A stretch of 64,000 bases of DNA from Nymphaea colorata (GCF_008831285.2 NC_045148.1:3784001-3848000); one strand, 5' to 3'. Counted from the first letter of the stretch, positions 45,121 through 57,840 are shown. The notes: generated by a model not told the origin, from the sequence alone. Numbers and translations are program-made.

Positions 45121-45552
45121 AATGCTTGATTCGGATTTGAACTTAGGTCTTTGGATCTAATTTAGATTTGAATTGTGGATTTGGACCAATTTAGATCCAA
45201 AAATTGGGTTTTGTGTTTTTCAATAAAAGAGGGCATTCTTTTTAAAAAAAAAATTTGGGGTGATTACAACAATAAAGATTTTTAAGAGATGATGGGCAGA
45301 GATTAGGGTTGAGGACAGCTAGATGGATGAGTCGAGACAACTCGTACTCATTCGAACTTGCTCGAAAAATATGGGCTCGACAAGTCAAGCTCGAACTTAC
45401 AGTTATACTCGAAACGATAAACATGGACTCGATTCGTTATTATAAAACCGATTAAATATTGAAAACCGATACACCAAGTCATCGAAACCGGTTCACCGGT
45501 TTAGGGTGAAAGTTTTTACACAGAGTGGTCGATTGTTTCTTTGCCCCGTTGT

Positions 45553-45590
<38 letters not shown>

Positions 45591-45935
45591 GTCGACCATC
45601 CTCATCGTCCCACACCAGCACCACAGCTCCACCGTTCGGCATCCGGCATCTAGCCACCAGCCCACCGACATCCCGTCATCCATCTTTGCCGAACTGCCAT
45701 TGGTATCAGGTTTGTAACATTTCCCCTCTCTTTCATGTGTTCTCTCTTTTTTCTTTCTCTCTTAAAATCTCGTGACCTCATCCTCACAGGCTCACTGAAA
45801 GGACACAAAGAAGAGAGGAATCCCTTTCTTTCCTTGTTATTCCTGCTTCCCCGGTAAGAGAAGAAACATGGAAGAATGTGGAGAGAATGCACCATGTTAT
45901 AGTTGACATCAGCCACATTCCCTAAGGTGGTGTTG
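45121..45935. other. Intergenic DNA with CT microsatellite
   Basis: Contains GA/TCGA-rich repeat words near 45330-45430 like those in the hAT-type elements, and a CT run at 45557-45584. The right end may include the decayed upstream part of the beta-galactosidase pseudogene, but no signal peptide could be recognised. Confidence 0.4.
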
Positions 45936-47285
45936 TGCTCTATTTCTTATGATCACACCTCAATCAACATCAACGGGTAGAGGAGGATTCTCATCTCTGG
46001 ATCCATTCACTACCCATGGAGCACTCCTGAGGTATATTCATCAAAAAATCTGGAAATGAGGAAAATGGGTTCTTCTCTTCCTGTTCTTTTTCTGGATATT
46101 CTGTTACTAAAGAAGGCGCAGATATAATAAAATTTGTTGGGGTTCATTTAGATGTGGCCTGATCTGATACAGAAAACCAAGGAATGTGGCTTGGATGTTA
46201 TCCAAACTTATGTTTCTGGAACGGCCATGAGCACTTTCCTGGGAAGGTAACATTTTGTTTCTTTCTACTTCCAGATTCTCTTTTAGTGGTACTTTTTCTT
46301 TTCTTTTCTTGTTTTTTGGTGGATAGGTTCATAAATCATAATGTTGTCCTATATATTTCTGTTCTTTGCAGTGTTATTTTGAGGGCAGATATTCGGTTCA
46401 AAGCTGGTTCATCAAGCCGGCCTCTATGTTCACTTGTGTGTGGATTGGTCCTTATATTCGTGCTGAATGGAATTTTGGGTCAGTCTTGATTTTATTTGCA
46501 AATTAGAATATTCACATTCCGTTGCTTGGATTTGGATTTAATGATTTGTGCAATAACTTCGTTTTGATATTACAAAGGATTACCAGTTTGGTTGAAGTAT
46601 GTACCTGGTATCAGCTTTAGAACTGATAATTACTCTTTTAAGGTATTTTTTTGCTTTGTTGCCTCTAGCTGTTTAAGAATTTTCTTCTGGTGACATGTTT
46701 AGTTCTAGTGAAATGAAAAAGTGGGCCGTGATGAGTTTTTGTTTCTTTTTTTTTTTTGAATTATGAAGGCTGCAATGAAGGGATTCACTCAAAGATTGTT
46801 GAGATGATGAAAGCTGAAGGGCTGTTCCAGACACAAGGAGGACCAAACATCTTGTCACAAGTATGGAAGCATTTCGTTTCGAGGATGAACTGGCTATTAG
46901 CTGGAAATCTTTCTTTTCATTTTGTAGATTGCTGGAAATCGCTTCATACTTTATTTTTAGTAGCTGGGAGAGAATTTTCCTGGTGTGTGCGTGAGAGAGA
47001 GACAGTTTTTGAAGTGTTCTGGCAATCTTGATAATCATGATCGACCTAGTTCTGTTGTGGCATATATGATTTTGTTGGCTGGGAGAGAATTTTCCGAGGT
47101 TAGATAACATACTTTCTATTTCAAAGACAGGTGTACCGTACAATATGGGGCAGCAGGACTTGTTATATTTTTCCTGATGAATTCTCAATTTGATGATAGA
47201 TTAATACATGCAACGGATATTACTGCGATTATTTCACTCCCAACAAGCCATATAAACCGAAGATGTGGGCTGAACTGGACAGGAA
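45936..47285 (+). pseudogene. Beta-galactosidase (GH35) pseudogene, 5' part
   Basis: Six exon blocks of a plant GH35 beta-galactosidase lie in order with their introns. Exon 1 (45936-46031) reads SYDHTSINING, an in-frame TAG (45978-45980), then RRILISGSIHYPWSTPE. Exon 2 (46152-46246) reads MWPDLIQKTKECGLDVIQTY, then a one-base loss shifts the WNGHE motif. Exon 3 (46372-46478) matches the family only with frameshifts. Exon 4 (46578-46642) gives [17 protein letters not shown]. Exon 5 (46769-46860) gives MMKAEGLFQTQGGPNILSQ with one base lost. A last block (about 47128-47285) has [25 protein letters not shown] and MWAELDR. Canonical GT and AG sites border most blocks. Active enzymes remove beta-galactosyl residues in the cell wall. 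This copy lacks the acid/base NE region and everything after about one quarter of the protein, so it is dead. Confidence 0.92.
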
Positions 47286-49179
47286 TGACCTGATATGGAC
47301 CAACTGACGCAAGGATTGTGTCCATATTATACATGACCTGCAATTGAAGAAAAAGTTGTCCACCTTACTAGCAGTGATGAGAAAATACACAGCAGAAGGC
47401 AGACTTTTGTTTCCTATCAGAGTTTTGTTTTGAGAATTAAGGTTTTTGTTCCATTCTCACCAATCTTTCATCTGTATGTTATAACAGTTCAAGTGTATAT
47501 CAGTGCTTCCAGAGACATTCCATCAAATTTCTTTGACAACCTCAAGTGACTGAAGACTCAGTAAATTTTGTGATTATGAAGTACAAGAATTGAGGCGTTT
47601 GTTCATACTATATAGTTTTTTGCAGATGCCTAGACATTTAATGGAAACTTATTAGGCAGTCTATGGGGTGGCTCGCCCTGCGTTTGGCATTTTTTTTTCA
47701 AAAAAAAGCCATTGGTAAATGGTAATTAACGTCCTTGGAGGCTTGGATTATCTCGCTAGCCAGTCTTCAGTGGAACAAATGACAAGTTAGTTTTGGATGT
47801 CAAATTTGAAATTCTTTAGATTAGAATGGGATATTAGAATGGGATCTTTAAATATAAAATTTGGATTCCGATTGACATGGGATATTGAATTAAAGAATCG
47901 GATTCGGATTTTAATTGGACTTTTCATTTAAAAGTCGGATTCGGATTTCGGATAGGAATCGGATTTGGTTCTAAAGTAGGATTCGAATTCGGATTTGGAA
48001 CCAGATTTTGATTTAAAAGTCAGAATCGGATCAAAATCAGATATGGTTTTAAAAATCAGATTCGGATATTATATAGATTTTTTTTTTCATTCGAATCCGA
48101 AAATGATCATCCATTCTTTCCCTTCTAATCTCTCCATTTTCAAAAGGATTGGAATTACATTAAAAACTCATTTCCCTCTGCATCCAAAACACAGTTATTA
48201 GTTCTCCATTCCCTTTTCCTTCATATTAATTAGTCATCCAAACACAAGAAAGACATTTCTTTCCATTCCTTTCCCTCCATATTAATTAGTTAGCCAAACA
48301 CTGGAAAGACCATTCTTTCCATTCCTTTCCCTCCCTCTCCCTCCATCCGAAACAGGCTGTTAGACTAAAGAGGCATTGTGAGCGGAGAACTTGGGCACAT
48401 ATTTATTTCAATCCTCACGATTCAACCCAAAAATTATCTTCATCTAGAGTCACACAGATTGATGATCAACACTCACCTAGATCGGCTTTAGGTGACATAT
48501 CAAAGAGGTAATCAAAAGATATTTGAATTTCTACCACCACACAATCAAATAGATGCATCATAAAAGAAATTTATTATCTAAACTTCACAAACCACGATGC
48601 CCAGCCAAATAGGGCCCCAGTGCAAAATCTCAAATATAAAATCCCCAAATTGCTCCTAAATCCCACTCAAGCATGTATATACCCATCATGAGCCAAACCA
48701 TACATGTGACTTGAATCCGAATTTTGAGAATGGGCATTGGTCTTTCATTGTTCTCCTCTCTTGTTGAATTATTTAACAAAGCACTGATGGGGAGTGCCAT
48801 TGGGGCCAAAAACCTACAAATAAATCGAAATTCAAGATAGCAAGCATTCAATTATCAATTTTAATTGATAGTTCAAATATGAGAATTTAAGCACATGAAT
48901 AAATGTAAATCATAACCAAGCATAATTTCCATATGCTAAATGGTAAGATGCAGTAGAATTGACAAGCAATCCCACATCAGACACCACAACCAAGTAAACA
49001 TGGAATTTAGCAGGCCTCACAAAATTGAATCAAGATGCAAGTTCATGAATTCCCTGAATGACATGCTGTTCACGAGAATTGGGGATATCAGCTCCCTTGA
49101 TCCTGTCACAGAAAGGAATCTAGGGTAGAACAAAACGAAAGAAAATAAACAATAAAAACGCATGATGAAAAGAAAAAGG
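47286..49179. other. Intergenic DNA with a dispersed-repeat copy
   Basis: At about 47803-48090 lies a block of GATTCGGATTCGGAT words starting TTGGATGTCAA, another member of the family at 40641. The rest holds TTCCATTCCTTTCCCTCC-type repeats (48120-48350) and no recognised gene. A minus-strand frame at 48630-48851 is unrecognised. Confidence 0.45.
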
Positions 49180-49545
49180 GGATTTAAATTGTTTGATGAG
49201 GACCACCTATCTCTAGAATAGAACTTCAGCTTCCCTTATCCTTCCACTTCATAAGGTTCTCGCACTAGCATCTTGTTCAATTGCGAATGTGTACTGCCAA
49301 AATCATCATATCTAATATCAAAACCAAGTGCATTATCTGTTGGTGGAAAGTCTCATTTGCTTCCGCACATTAATTTCCTCGAGTAGGTATCATCCAAAGC
49401 AAAGTGATCGTTTCAAGGTGTGCCAAGAAGATCCTTATAATTGTCTTTAGCAGCCGACTCAAATATCTTCCCACCGCCAAGTCTCAACCCATGGTTTTCA
49501 TCAGATCGATGCCATGCCGCTCAAACAGAAGAAAACTCCTTCCAA
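49180..49545 (-). pseudogene. Unidentified protein-coding relic
   Basis: One minus-strand frame keeps coding character over about 120 codons but contains at least four stops. Landmarks are GLRLGGGKIFESAAKDNYKD, NDHFALDDTYSRKLMCGSK, DNALGFDIRYDDFGSTHSQL and KMLVREPYEVEG. The consistent frame across stops suggests a once-functional exon that has decayed by point mutation. I do not recognise the family. Flanking exons were not found. Confidence 0.4.
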
Positions 49546-50000
49546 ATTGAGGAGGTGAAGAATTACTACAAGAGAACCCCCTTATTGAACTAACAGATTA
49601 TCCTCCATTTTTCCCTACTTCCCGAAGGTAGAGCCCTCCTAGACTCAAAAGCAATCGTCAACAAACATGGCCACCAGTGGGGCAGTGGTAGTTGGTGGAG
49701 CTGAATCTGCGCTGAGGGAGGCGATGAAAAGAGGCGGTCTCTTGCTTGATGTTGGAAGATTGAAACAATGAGGAAGGAGGCGGCTGCTGATCGTGGTGAC
49801 AAACAAAGATGGAATCACCGGCGATGATCCTGAAAAGTTTTTTCTCTCTCTTGGCGACTAGATAGAGCAGTGAGCAGGAGATCCGGTGGAGTAGGGATGA
49901 TAAGGGTAAGAGCAATGTTGTAAGAAGTGTATGCTTCACACCAAAAAAAAGTAACTCAAAGCGTTTTTTAGAAAAAATGCCTTGAGGCAGGGCCATGAGG
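49546..50000. other. Unassigned sequence
   Basis: Minus-strand frames here are open for 70-120 codons but show no family I know. The segment may contain the 5' leader or an upstream exon of the relic at 49180-49545. Confidence 0.3.
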
Positions 50001-50166
50001 TGTGCGCATCTCGAAAGTGTGTGCCTCATTTGGTAGAGGCGTACGCCTCAATCCGTGGCACGCTCCGTGTTTGAGGCGCATGGTGTGCGCATCTCGGAAG
50101 TGTGTGCCTCATTTGGTAGAGGCGTACGCCACAATCCGTGGTACACTCTGTGTTTGAGGCGCACGC
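50001..50166. repeat. Tandem duplication, 83-bp unit, with palindromes
   Basis: The unit starting TGTGCGCATCTCG at 50001 recurs at 50084 with a few substitutions. Each carries GAGGCGTACGCCTC (perfect palindrome in copy 1, one change in copy 2) and TTGAGGCGCA. The words TGAGGC and GCCTCA recur in both orientations throughout. Confidence 0.9.
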
Positions 50167-51423
50167 CTCAAGGACAGAGTCTATTTAGTTTTGAGTCTCT
50201 TTCCCTCCAATCTCATTTATGTAATGACCATTATATTCACCAAATGGAACAAGAATCTCAGCATTCATTGACAGTATAACACCAAATCTGTGCCGAATTA
50301 TATTGGTACCATGCCCTTATCCGGCAATAAAAACACAAAAGTATGTATTGTATCAACAAAAAAGTGATTAAAAATTTTCACAGAACATCAAGGATTATCA
50401 ATTGACCTGTAGATAACATTGTAATGCAAATAGAATAGCAAACACACATTTCAATGTCTATTACTATTCAATATAATGTGGATAACCTTGAAGCCAACAT
50501 TACACGAGTTTACCCAAACTATGATTGTTTCGTGTTCAACAATGGCCTAATTTTGCAATTCTTAAAAAATAAATAAGTATCCCTAAAATCTTGTGCAAGC
50601 TGCTCATTTCAAAGCAATTCATGCATACAATAATTACAGATCATCCTTGACTCAACTTGCATAGAGAAAATTAAAATGAAAGCAAGAAAAAAACTAAAGG
50701 CATCTTGAAAGTGTGGTCAAGGTTAAAGGAATCAGAAATTTGAACCACACTCATGTATTTTTCATAGCTAAAGCTCTAAAGTAATTCTACCTGCTTGAAG
50801 CCAGCCAATGCATCACCATTCGTGGTTGATGTTTTCCTTGGCTTAAACAAAGCTAAATTTCCATTTAGGTGACCACCTTTTGATCCACAATTTCAAAAAT
50901 GAAGTTAATGAATCCTTCAAAGAAGAGCTTAACTTCCATCAGCACTATAAAATAAGATCCTCAGGTTAGAATATGTCACCTGTCAAATGAAAAATTGTGC
51001 CATTTTACTTATTATCCCTTCATCTAGGAACACGTTGAGTATTTTCACTTTCAAGAAGAAAAAGATCATGTCAAGCAATTGAGCAATAAAAAGAGACAAT
51101 TCCTTCATTGATTCATAACTTCTTCAGCCATGCAGGGCTAAACCAAGTATGGGCTCTTGATCTTGTCCTATGCCTTTCTTCTTTGATTCTTGTAATTGGT
51201 TGCTAGCAGACCAGCCTTCTAGTTTCTATCAACCAATTTGGTGTAAAAAACAAGAAACAAAATGAGTTTTTCTGGATGTAAAAAACAAGAAACAATTTGT
51301 TGTAAAGAACAAGGTGTGTGTGATTGTATTGAACAATGGTGTGCTAAATTGAGCAATAACAACTCTAGACACTATCATTTGCTATGTTTCTGATTTTAGT
51401 TTTTAACTATTCAACTATTTTAG
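50167..51423. other. AT-rich intergenic DNA
   Basis: No gene or repeat recognised apart from scattered short direct repeats of AAAAACAAGAAACAA near 51245-51300. Confidence 0.45.
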
Positions 51424-52115
51424 GAACATGACAGGGAATCATGTCTCTAGGAGGATCCTGAAGGAGCTTGGGAGTATGACCGCATTGGAAGTGTTGTAAG
51501 TATCAAGACATTTTTTTAAATTTTTAGTTTATTCCTAAGATATATAACATTGCAATTGTTTATGAATAGTGGTGTTTATTATTACCATTTCCTTTTGCAA
51601 ATCCTATAAATGTTTGAAATTGCTACTTATGCTAAAACTTGATATTATCCAAAAATTAGTATTGCATCTCTTGCTGGGCATAAACCTTGTTAATGAGACC
51701 ATATTTGTATATTGTATGAGAAAGATCAACTGCAATAAGAATTATAGATTTCTTGTCCAATTATGTTTCAGAAGTTAAATTTCTAAATCGTAATGCCTTC
51801 TATAGGGTTTCAATTGTAAGGTTGTCATCATCACGCTTCCGAACCTAGAGATTGAATTATTTGATCAGCTTATTTGAATGTCTAGATAAGATTTTACAAC
51901 CTATAGAATCTCAAAAACTTTGAACAAGCTTTCGGTCAAGTGTTCTCCATCTTGCTAGGCAGCCTTTCTCCTTTCTCTTCAATGGAACCTAATTCTTAAT
52001 GTATTTTTTCAGAGTTCACGGTTCCCATGCTAAGAAGCCAGCAACCAATAGCATCACTAATGAGCAGATCACAGAGAAGGAAATTACTCTTACCCTTAGG
52101 AGAGTCACACTCTAG
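51424..52115 (+). pseudogene. Unidentified pair of exon-like blocks
   Basis: Block 1 (51424-51495) follows a TATTTTAG acceptor, reads NMTGNHVSRRILKELGSMTA and LEV, and ends in a GTAAGT donor at phase 2. Block 2 (52013-52115) follows a TTTTTTCAG acceptor, completes the split codon, reads SHAKKPATNSITNEQITEKE and ITLTLRRVTL, and ends in TAG. Matching phases with strong splice consensus make chance less likely. The family is unknown to me and no upstream exon was found, so this may be a 3' gene relic. Confidence 0.4.
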
Positions 52116-52919
52116 ATTAGCATACTACCTCTCAGTTCAATTTCTACAGAAGGTAAAACTTCTCCTGCAATGAATTTTCTACATCGATCTCATTTTTAAT
52201 TCTTTAGAAGCTCACAATGCAGCAGATCCACCTTTCTTCCCATGGTTATATTTACTTTTTGGAATGAAATTGATCCAACAATGAATCTGTGAACATCTAA
52301 ATTTTTAGAAATTTTTGTTCTTTTTTGTCACATGTTAGATATGGTGTAAGATCTAATGCATCTAGCATGAATCCCTTAAAAAGAATCCACTTAACTGCTA
52401 AAACACTCAAACGCTCAAATGATGAACATTCAAATTCCCGATTCATGAATCCCTAATTAGGAATTCAAGAAGGAAAAAAGCTCAGATCGATTTCATTTCA
52501 TACAGTAATGCAGGGCAATAAAAATGCTCAAATGATGAATGCATAGTTTCCAGAAGTGAGGAAGGAAAAAGAGAAGGCTGACCTGCTCGTCTCTGGCAAT
52601 CCTCTTGTAATAGCAGTGACTACGAACCGAAGTTGAGAGAGAGAGAGAGATGAAATTGTTAATACCTTGGGTGATACACGCATGATTTTCAGAAGAGAAA
52701 ATATTGAAGCAAGAAGAAAACAATGGCTTGCTCCTCTTCTGGCAATAAGGAGAACTGCAAAGAGAAGCTAAGAGATGAAGAAATGGTGGAGGACCTAGAG
52801 AGATAGAAAGGGACAAATCAGAACTCCATGAGCAAGAAAGGATGCCGAAACTCCACAGAAACTGCACATACAAGAAGAATAAAACCTTTTGAAAGACAGA
52901 TTAATCTGCAAATAAGGAA
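52116..52919. other. Intergenic DNA, no gene seen
   Basis: Mixed sequence with a short GA run near 52638-52650. A minus-strand frame of 126 codons (52493-52873) has no family resemblance I can name. Confidence 0.4.
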
Positions 52920-53520
52920 AGGGCAGGAAAGAAGGTTGTAGAAAAGAAATGCATTTTTGTTAAGAGTACGGAAGGAAAACCATCTTCTATGAAGTGTTTT
53001 GTTTGTAAGAACAAAGGTCATACCAATCAAGAATACGTGAAGTATAAGAAATGGCTGGAAAAAGAAAGGTAATGTATCATCTGTTTCTCATGAATGTGGT
53101 TTATCTCATATACTTGAAAATAATTGGTGGATTGATTGTGGTGTTATTGTGCATATTGCTAATCCTCTACAGGATTTGTGAGCCAAAGAAGGCCGATGAA
53201 GTATGAACTAAACATTTTTCTCAGGCAAAAAAAGCAGTTAGAAGTTTGTGCAATGAGAGTTTATGGATTAGTATTAGATACTAGACATGTACTAAATTTA
53301 ATTTACACCTTTTATTTATTATCATATAGTAGAAGTTTGGTTTCAGTATCAAGACTTGTAGGACATAGATTTTTTATTAAATTTGAAACTTCTACTTTAG
53401 TCACGTTGGAAAATTCTATTGAAATGGGCTCTGCATATATTTGTGATCATGGGTTGGTGAATCACATTCTAGGTATCCACTGCTTAGAGATGGACTCCGA
53501 TCTCCAAGGTGCATGAGAAT
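52920..53520 (+). mobile_element. Copia C: fragment of gag and protease
   Basis: The + strand reads a copia zinc knuckle with CFVCKNKGHTNQEYVKYKKW, where the last Cys is replaced by Tyr. A protease piece follows with WWIDCGVIVHIANPLQ, where the usual DSGA reads DCGV. Next is pre-integrase sequence with VSVSRLVGHRFFIKFETSTL. Stops interrupt it. No LTRs were found next to it, so it is an isolated fragment unrelated in position to copia A and B. Confidence 0.8.
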
Positions 53521-53726
53521 TGCTTTCCTTACTATTCTGTAGGTTATAGTGCTAGGAATATGTGCATGAGGAGTAGTTCCTCATGTTTAGAACCAGTTTG
53601 GAATGTTTTTGTCTGTAGTTGGCCATGTGATTTTCGGTTTTTGGAGTTTTAGAATATGTTTTGTGTGTTTTCTTGCTATTGAATTTTGATTTTGATCAAT
53701 ATACTGATTTGTTATTCCCTATTGTA

Positions 53727-54430
53727 GGGTTCTAAGTTCCTTTCAAGTTAAGGCATAACTTCTTGAGCACATTGAAGATTTTTTAGCATTTAAAAGACAA
53801 ATTGCCCTCAACATTAGAAAGAAGCCAAGCACCACACCACACTAGAGTTCTTCCTATGACTTTTTTGCTTGCCTTAGAGTTCTTCCTAGGGCTTCCTTGC
53901 TCGTTTTGAGTGATATTGTAAGTTTTAAGTGGTTGAACCTTGATTGTGGCATTTTCCAATAACGTGACTGTTTATCAGATATCAAAAGCATTGTAGTTCC
54001 CTTTCTTTGTGTTCCACTTATGCTCGCCCTAGTGGGAGTTCAGTTGTATTTTGAACCTTGGTGGCTAAATTTCTAGCTGATTTTTGTCGCAATTTGATGT
54101 TCTAGTCATTTTCTGATATGTTGTGCATAGAAAGGTTCATTTTAAGCTCTAGTATCTTAGGTTCAAATTTGAGGCATAGATCCTGGAGCATATCGAAGAC
54201 AACTTTTGGTATTTAAAAGGATCGTTTTGCCTTCAAAATTGAAGAAGTAGCCAAAGATCACATTAGAGTTTTTCTTAAGATTTACTTGCTTGTTGAGCAA
54301 TATTGTTTGTTCAGTGACATTCTCTTTTATTTCACAAATAATAATGTGAATTATTCATTGGACATCAAAATCATTTATAGTTTTGTTTCCTATGTTCCAC
54401 CCATGTTCAACCTAGAGGGTATTCTTTCAA
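53727..54430. repeat. Diverged direct duplication, offset about 0.4 kb
   Basis: Copy 1 (about 53727-54045) and copy 2 (about 54155-54430) share, in the same order, TTGAGCACATTGAAGA/TGGAGCATATCGAAGA, GCATTTAAAAG/GTATTTAAAAG, AGAGTTCTTCCTA/AGAGTTTTTCTTA, GATATCAAAA/GACATCAAAA and TGTTCCACTTATGCTCGCCCTAG/TGTTCCACCCATGTTCAACCTAG-like pieces. Divergence is high. No coding function recognised. Confidence 0.7.
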
Positions 54431-54830
54431 ACATACATATATATAGAGACAGAAAAGTTGGTAAAGGCTGTGATAAAAACTAGACCTATTAAAATTAATT
54501 ATTAAATTTTTTTTTTGCAACTTAACCTTATAGATATGATCTTAAGAATGATTGGTGAGAAATATATATTAAGTTAGTTGTTTATTTACATTAATAATGT
54601 TTTATTAATAATGAGAAAAATGAACAGCTCTTATAACATCAAAATTTTGATAGTAGAAAAGAACAATTTTTTATACAAACATAAGTTGAACTTAAACATG
54701 TTTTCTATAAATTAAATTAATGTTTGTAAATACATTAGTAGGTTCACATTTTGTTTAAAATGATTTTTACCATAAATTTAAGATGTCTTATTTTTATCCC
54801 TTAATCAAGTAGTCAGGTATTTATCAATTA

Positions 54831-54833
<3 letters not shown>

Positions 54834-54873
<40 letters not shown>
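54834..54873. repeat. (TA)n microsatellite
   Basis: About 20 uninterrupted TA units. Confidence 0.95.
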
Positions 54874-54876
<3 letters not shown>

Positions 54877-57840
54877 GATTCAAACTTTTTATAGTTATCG
54901 AGTTGATCAAACCAGAGCCAAAAAATGTGATGTGTATTTTTGTCATGTATTATTAATTTATATATTTTTTTCCTTATTTTTCTCTCAGCCATCCAAAGTC
55001 AACATTCACCCACTAAATGCATATATGTGACTTTTTGACTGAAGTCCTATTTGATTTTCATTGCAGAATATCTCTAAAACGGTTTGCATGACAAAAACCA
55101 CCAATTTGTCGATGGAATTGTACATCGTGCTTCATTCACCAATTAGATGCACGATCCATTACCTAGATTGTCTTAGCCATTGATCTTGCAGGTGAAACAA
55201 CGCTGTTGTTCAAATGTTCTATTGATAGCACTTTTTTTCTGCAATTGAGCATGAAATGGGCGGTTGAACCGTAGAAGATGGGAGGACGCTCTCTTGGATC
55301 ACCAAAAATCCCTCCTTCTACTAGTCAATCAACACCATCAAATGTAAAGGATGAACCATGACATCCCGTCCCTCCTTCACGACTCCTCCCCATAGAGAAG
55401 AAGGCATGCATATGGCCATGCAGCCATAGAAGGTGGACAGGTGAACTGATCGAGCTGTCTGGACATCACCTGAAGGCGACATCAACTCAATCATGTGCAT
55501 TGAAAAGTAGCAAAGAATCAAGAAGACATTAGTGGACGTAGCAAGAACTCCCCAATAAGCTAGCGAGGGGTACAAACACTACACTTCTCCATGAATCCCT
55601 ACCCACTCTCGTTTTTTCCCTTCAGAACTCTAACAAGAGGCCAGATTTGTCACTGAGTGGGTTAGCATAAAGGACGGGACAGAGTCGGCAGAAGTTAGTA
55701 AGTATCCAGTTTTTGTTTCAAATACTTGGACATCAACTCTTTATGCTGCAAAAAGGGCATTAACATGCAAGTTGAAACGTGGTGGGGGTAGCACCTTGAG
55801 GCACCGAAAGCAGACCATATACCATAGAGGGACAAGGGATTTGGTGGAGCCTTTGACCTTTAGCCGAGCGGTAGGTCTCCCCCACTCACCCGGAACAATC
55901 AGCCATATTCAAATGCAATTATTATTTCCAAGTTTCAACTTACATCCAAACTTGTTTATTCAATATAATCAAATATGGTTTGTATAAACCGGCCAGTCAC
56001 TCTTTAGATTTGGTAAGATATGAACTAAAACCACGTCCATGTTACAAGTACTTAATTAGTTTGCAATAATAATTTGCTATAAGAAAAAAAAAACAACCAT
56101 GACAACTAATTCTGTGTCCAACCTTTTAATAACTAACAACTAAGGGGAAAGACAATTTTTTAATACCTAACAAGTAAGGGGAAATTACGTGCTTACTGAT
56201 AGGAGTTTTTTTTCTTAATCCTAAACAAAAAATTAATATTTGCAGCTGAAGTGGGCTATATACGCCCCACAGTGTATGAAATTTTCATGTGCCAATATAG
56301 TAATGACAAAAATGACTATGGTTAACAGATAAAAAAAACTTTTTGTAGAAACAAAAAAAGAAAAAAAAAAGGTTTTGGGATTTGATAAACCTCAGACCAA
56401 ATAATTAATTTTGTCAGATTATATATGCAGATAGTCATGACCAATATGGCCTTTTGAGTGGCAAAGAAGCATTTTGTTTTCTGTCTTGCTCATGTCGATC
56501 TTATATCTATGTCGTTATCTCATATCCCTACCATTATCTCATACCACCCCTTGTCATGAGATAATGGATATGACCCTTGTCATCAGATAATGGATATTAG
56601 ATAACGACAAAGGTACGAAATGATGGACACATGCAATATTAGGGCAATGAAGTAAGTATGCATATTGGTAATAGGGTCCAACACTAGCGTACGCTCGTTG
56701 TGCACAAGAGTGGCATACAAAACTAATTCTCATTTGCAGTGCCTCAAACAAAACTCCAAGTGGCCTTTCAAATGAGGAAGGTTATGGAATAATTAGAAGA
56801 TATGTTCTAATAACACTATGTTCTTGCTCTAGGAAACATGGTGTGATTATTATCAAACATTTGATTAGCTTTCATAACGGCATCATGTCTCTTGGGACAA
56901 AAATATTTTTAGATGTTGATATTCTTCTTATCAGGCGCCCCTTTAAGTGGACAAGTACGGTAGCGAATAGACCAATTAATTCACTTTTTTCTGAATTCGA
57001 CTTAATCAGACCATAGACAATGGACTTCATATTCAGACTCGTGCTCAGATTATGTTTTCTGAAACATGATTCGAATCTGATTAGGATAAGATATGATATT
57101 GAAATGTAATCAAGTAAGAATATCTTTCTTGAATTCCATTCAGACACTGGATTCAGATTCATTTATGAAACGGCGTACTGATTTTGGATCCAATTATTGT
57201 CGATCGATCAAATTCAAAGTTTTTTACCAGATCCAGCTTGTCAGATTCAAAAGTGAACCGGTAATAGGTTATATATAATACTCAATCTGTTTACAGCAGT
57301 ATGAACAGGTGAACCCTCGCGTTCACAAGAGGTTTTTTTTTTTTTTAAAAAAAAAAAGAAGGTGGATTGGGATCATGCATGGATAAGAATGGAGATCTCC
57401 ACAGGCTTTCCGCAATAATTGAGGTACCCATGAGGGGGCCATTAGGCCCTTACGGGAGGAATTGGGGTCAGATGGACAGTTTGGCCTGATTTCTCTGCAG
57501 GCCTTCAGTGTTTGGTGAACAATGGCGGCCTCACAGTTCACATTATCCACAACCTTTTCTTTTTGGTTTCTGAAATACCCTAACTGGAATGTATTTGCAC
57601 GGATATGAAGCACGTTGGCATGGCAGATTGGCGCGCTGGTGGGGGACATAGTGATCATTTACATCTACTAGCTAAATCTCAAAAGCAAATGCAGTTTTTG
57701 GGTCGTCTGTGCATGTGTATGTGGGCCTGCAGATGTGCGTGTCTATGTGTGTATTACAGAGAGAGAGAGAGAGAGATCATGCCACCACCAGCGGACCTAC
57801 ATATAATCACCCACATCAGTAAACTACATGCATGCCAATC

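Noticed and set aside
52493-52873. 126-codon minus-strand frame as a gene
   Set aside because: No start-context support, domain, splice partner or similarity that I can recognise.
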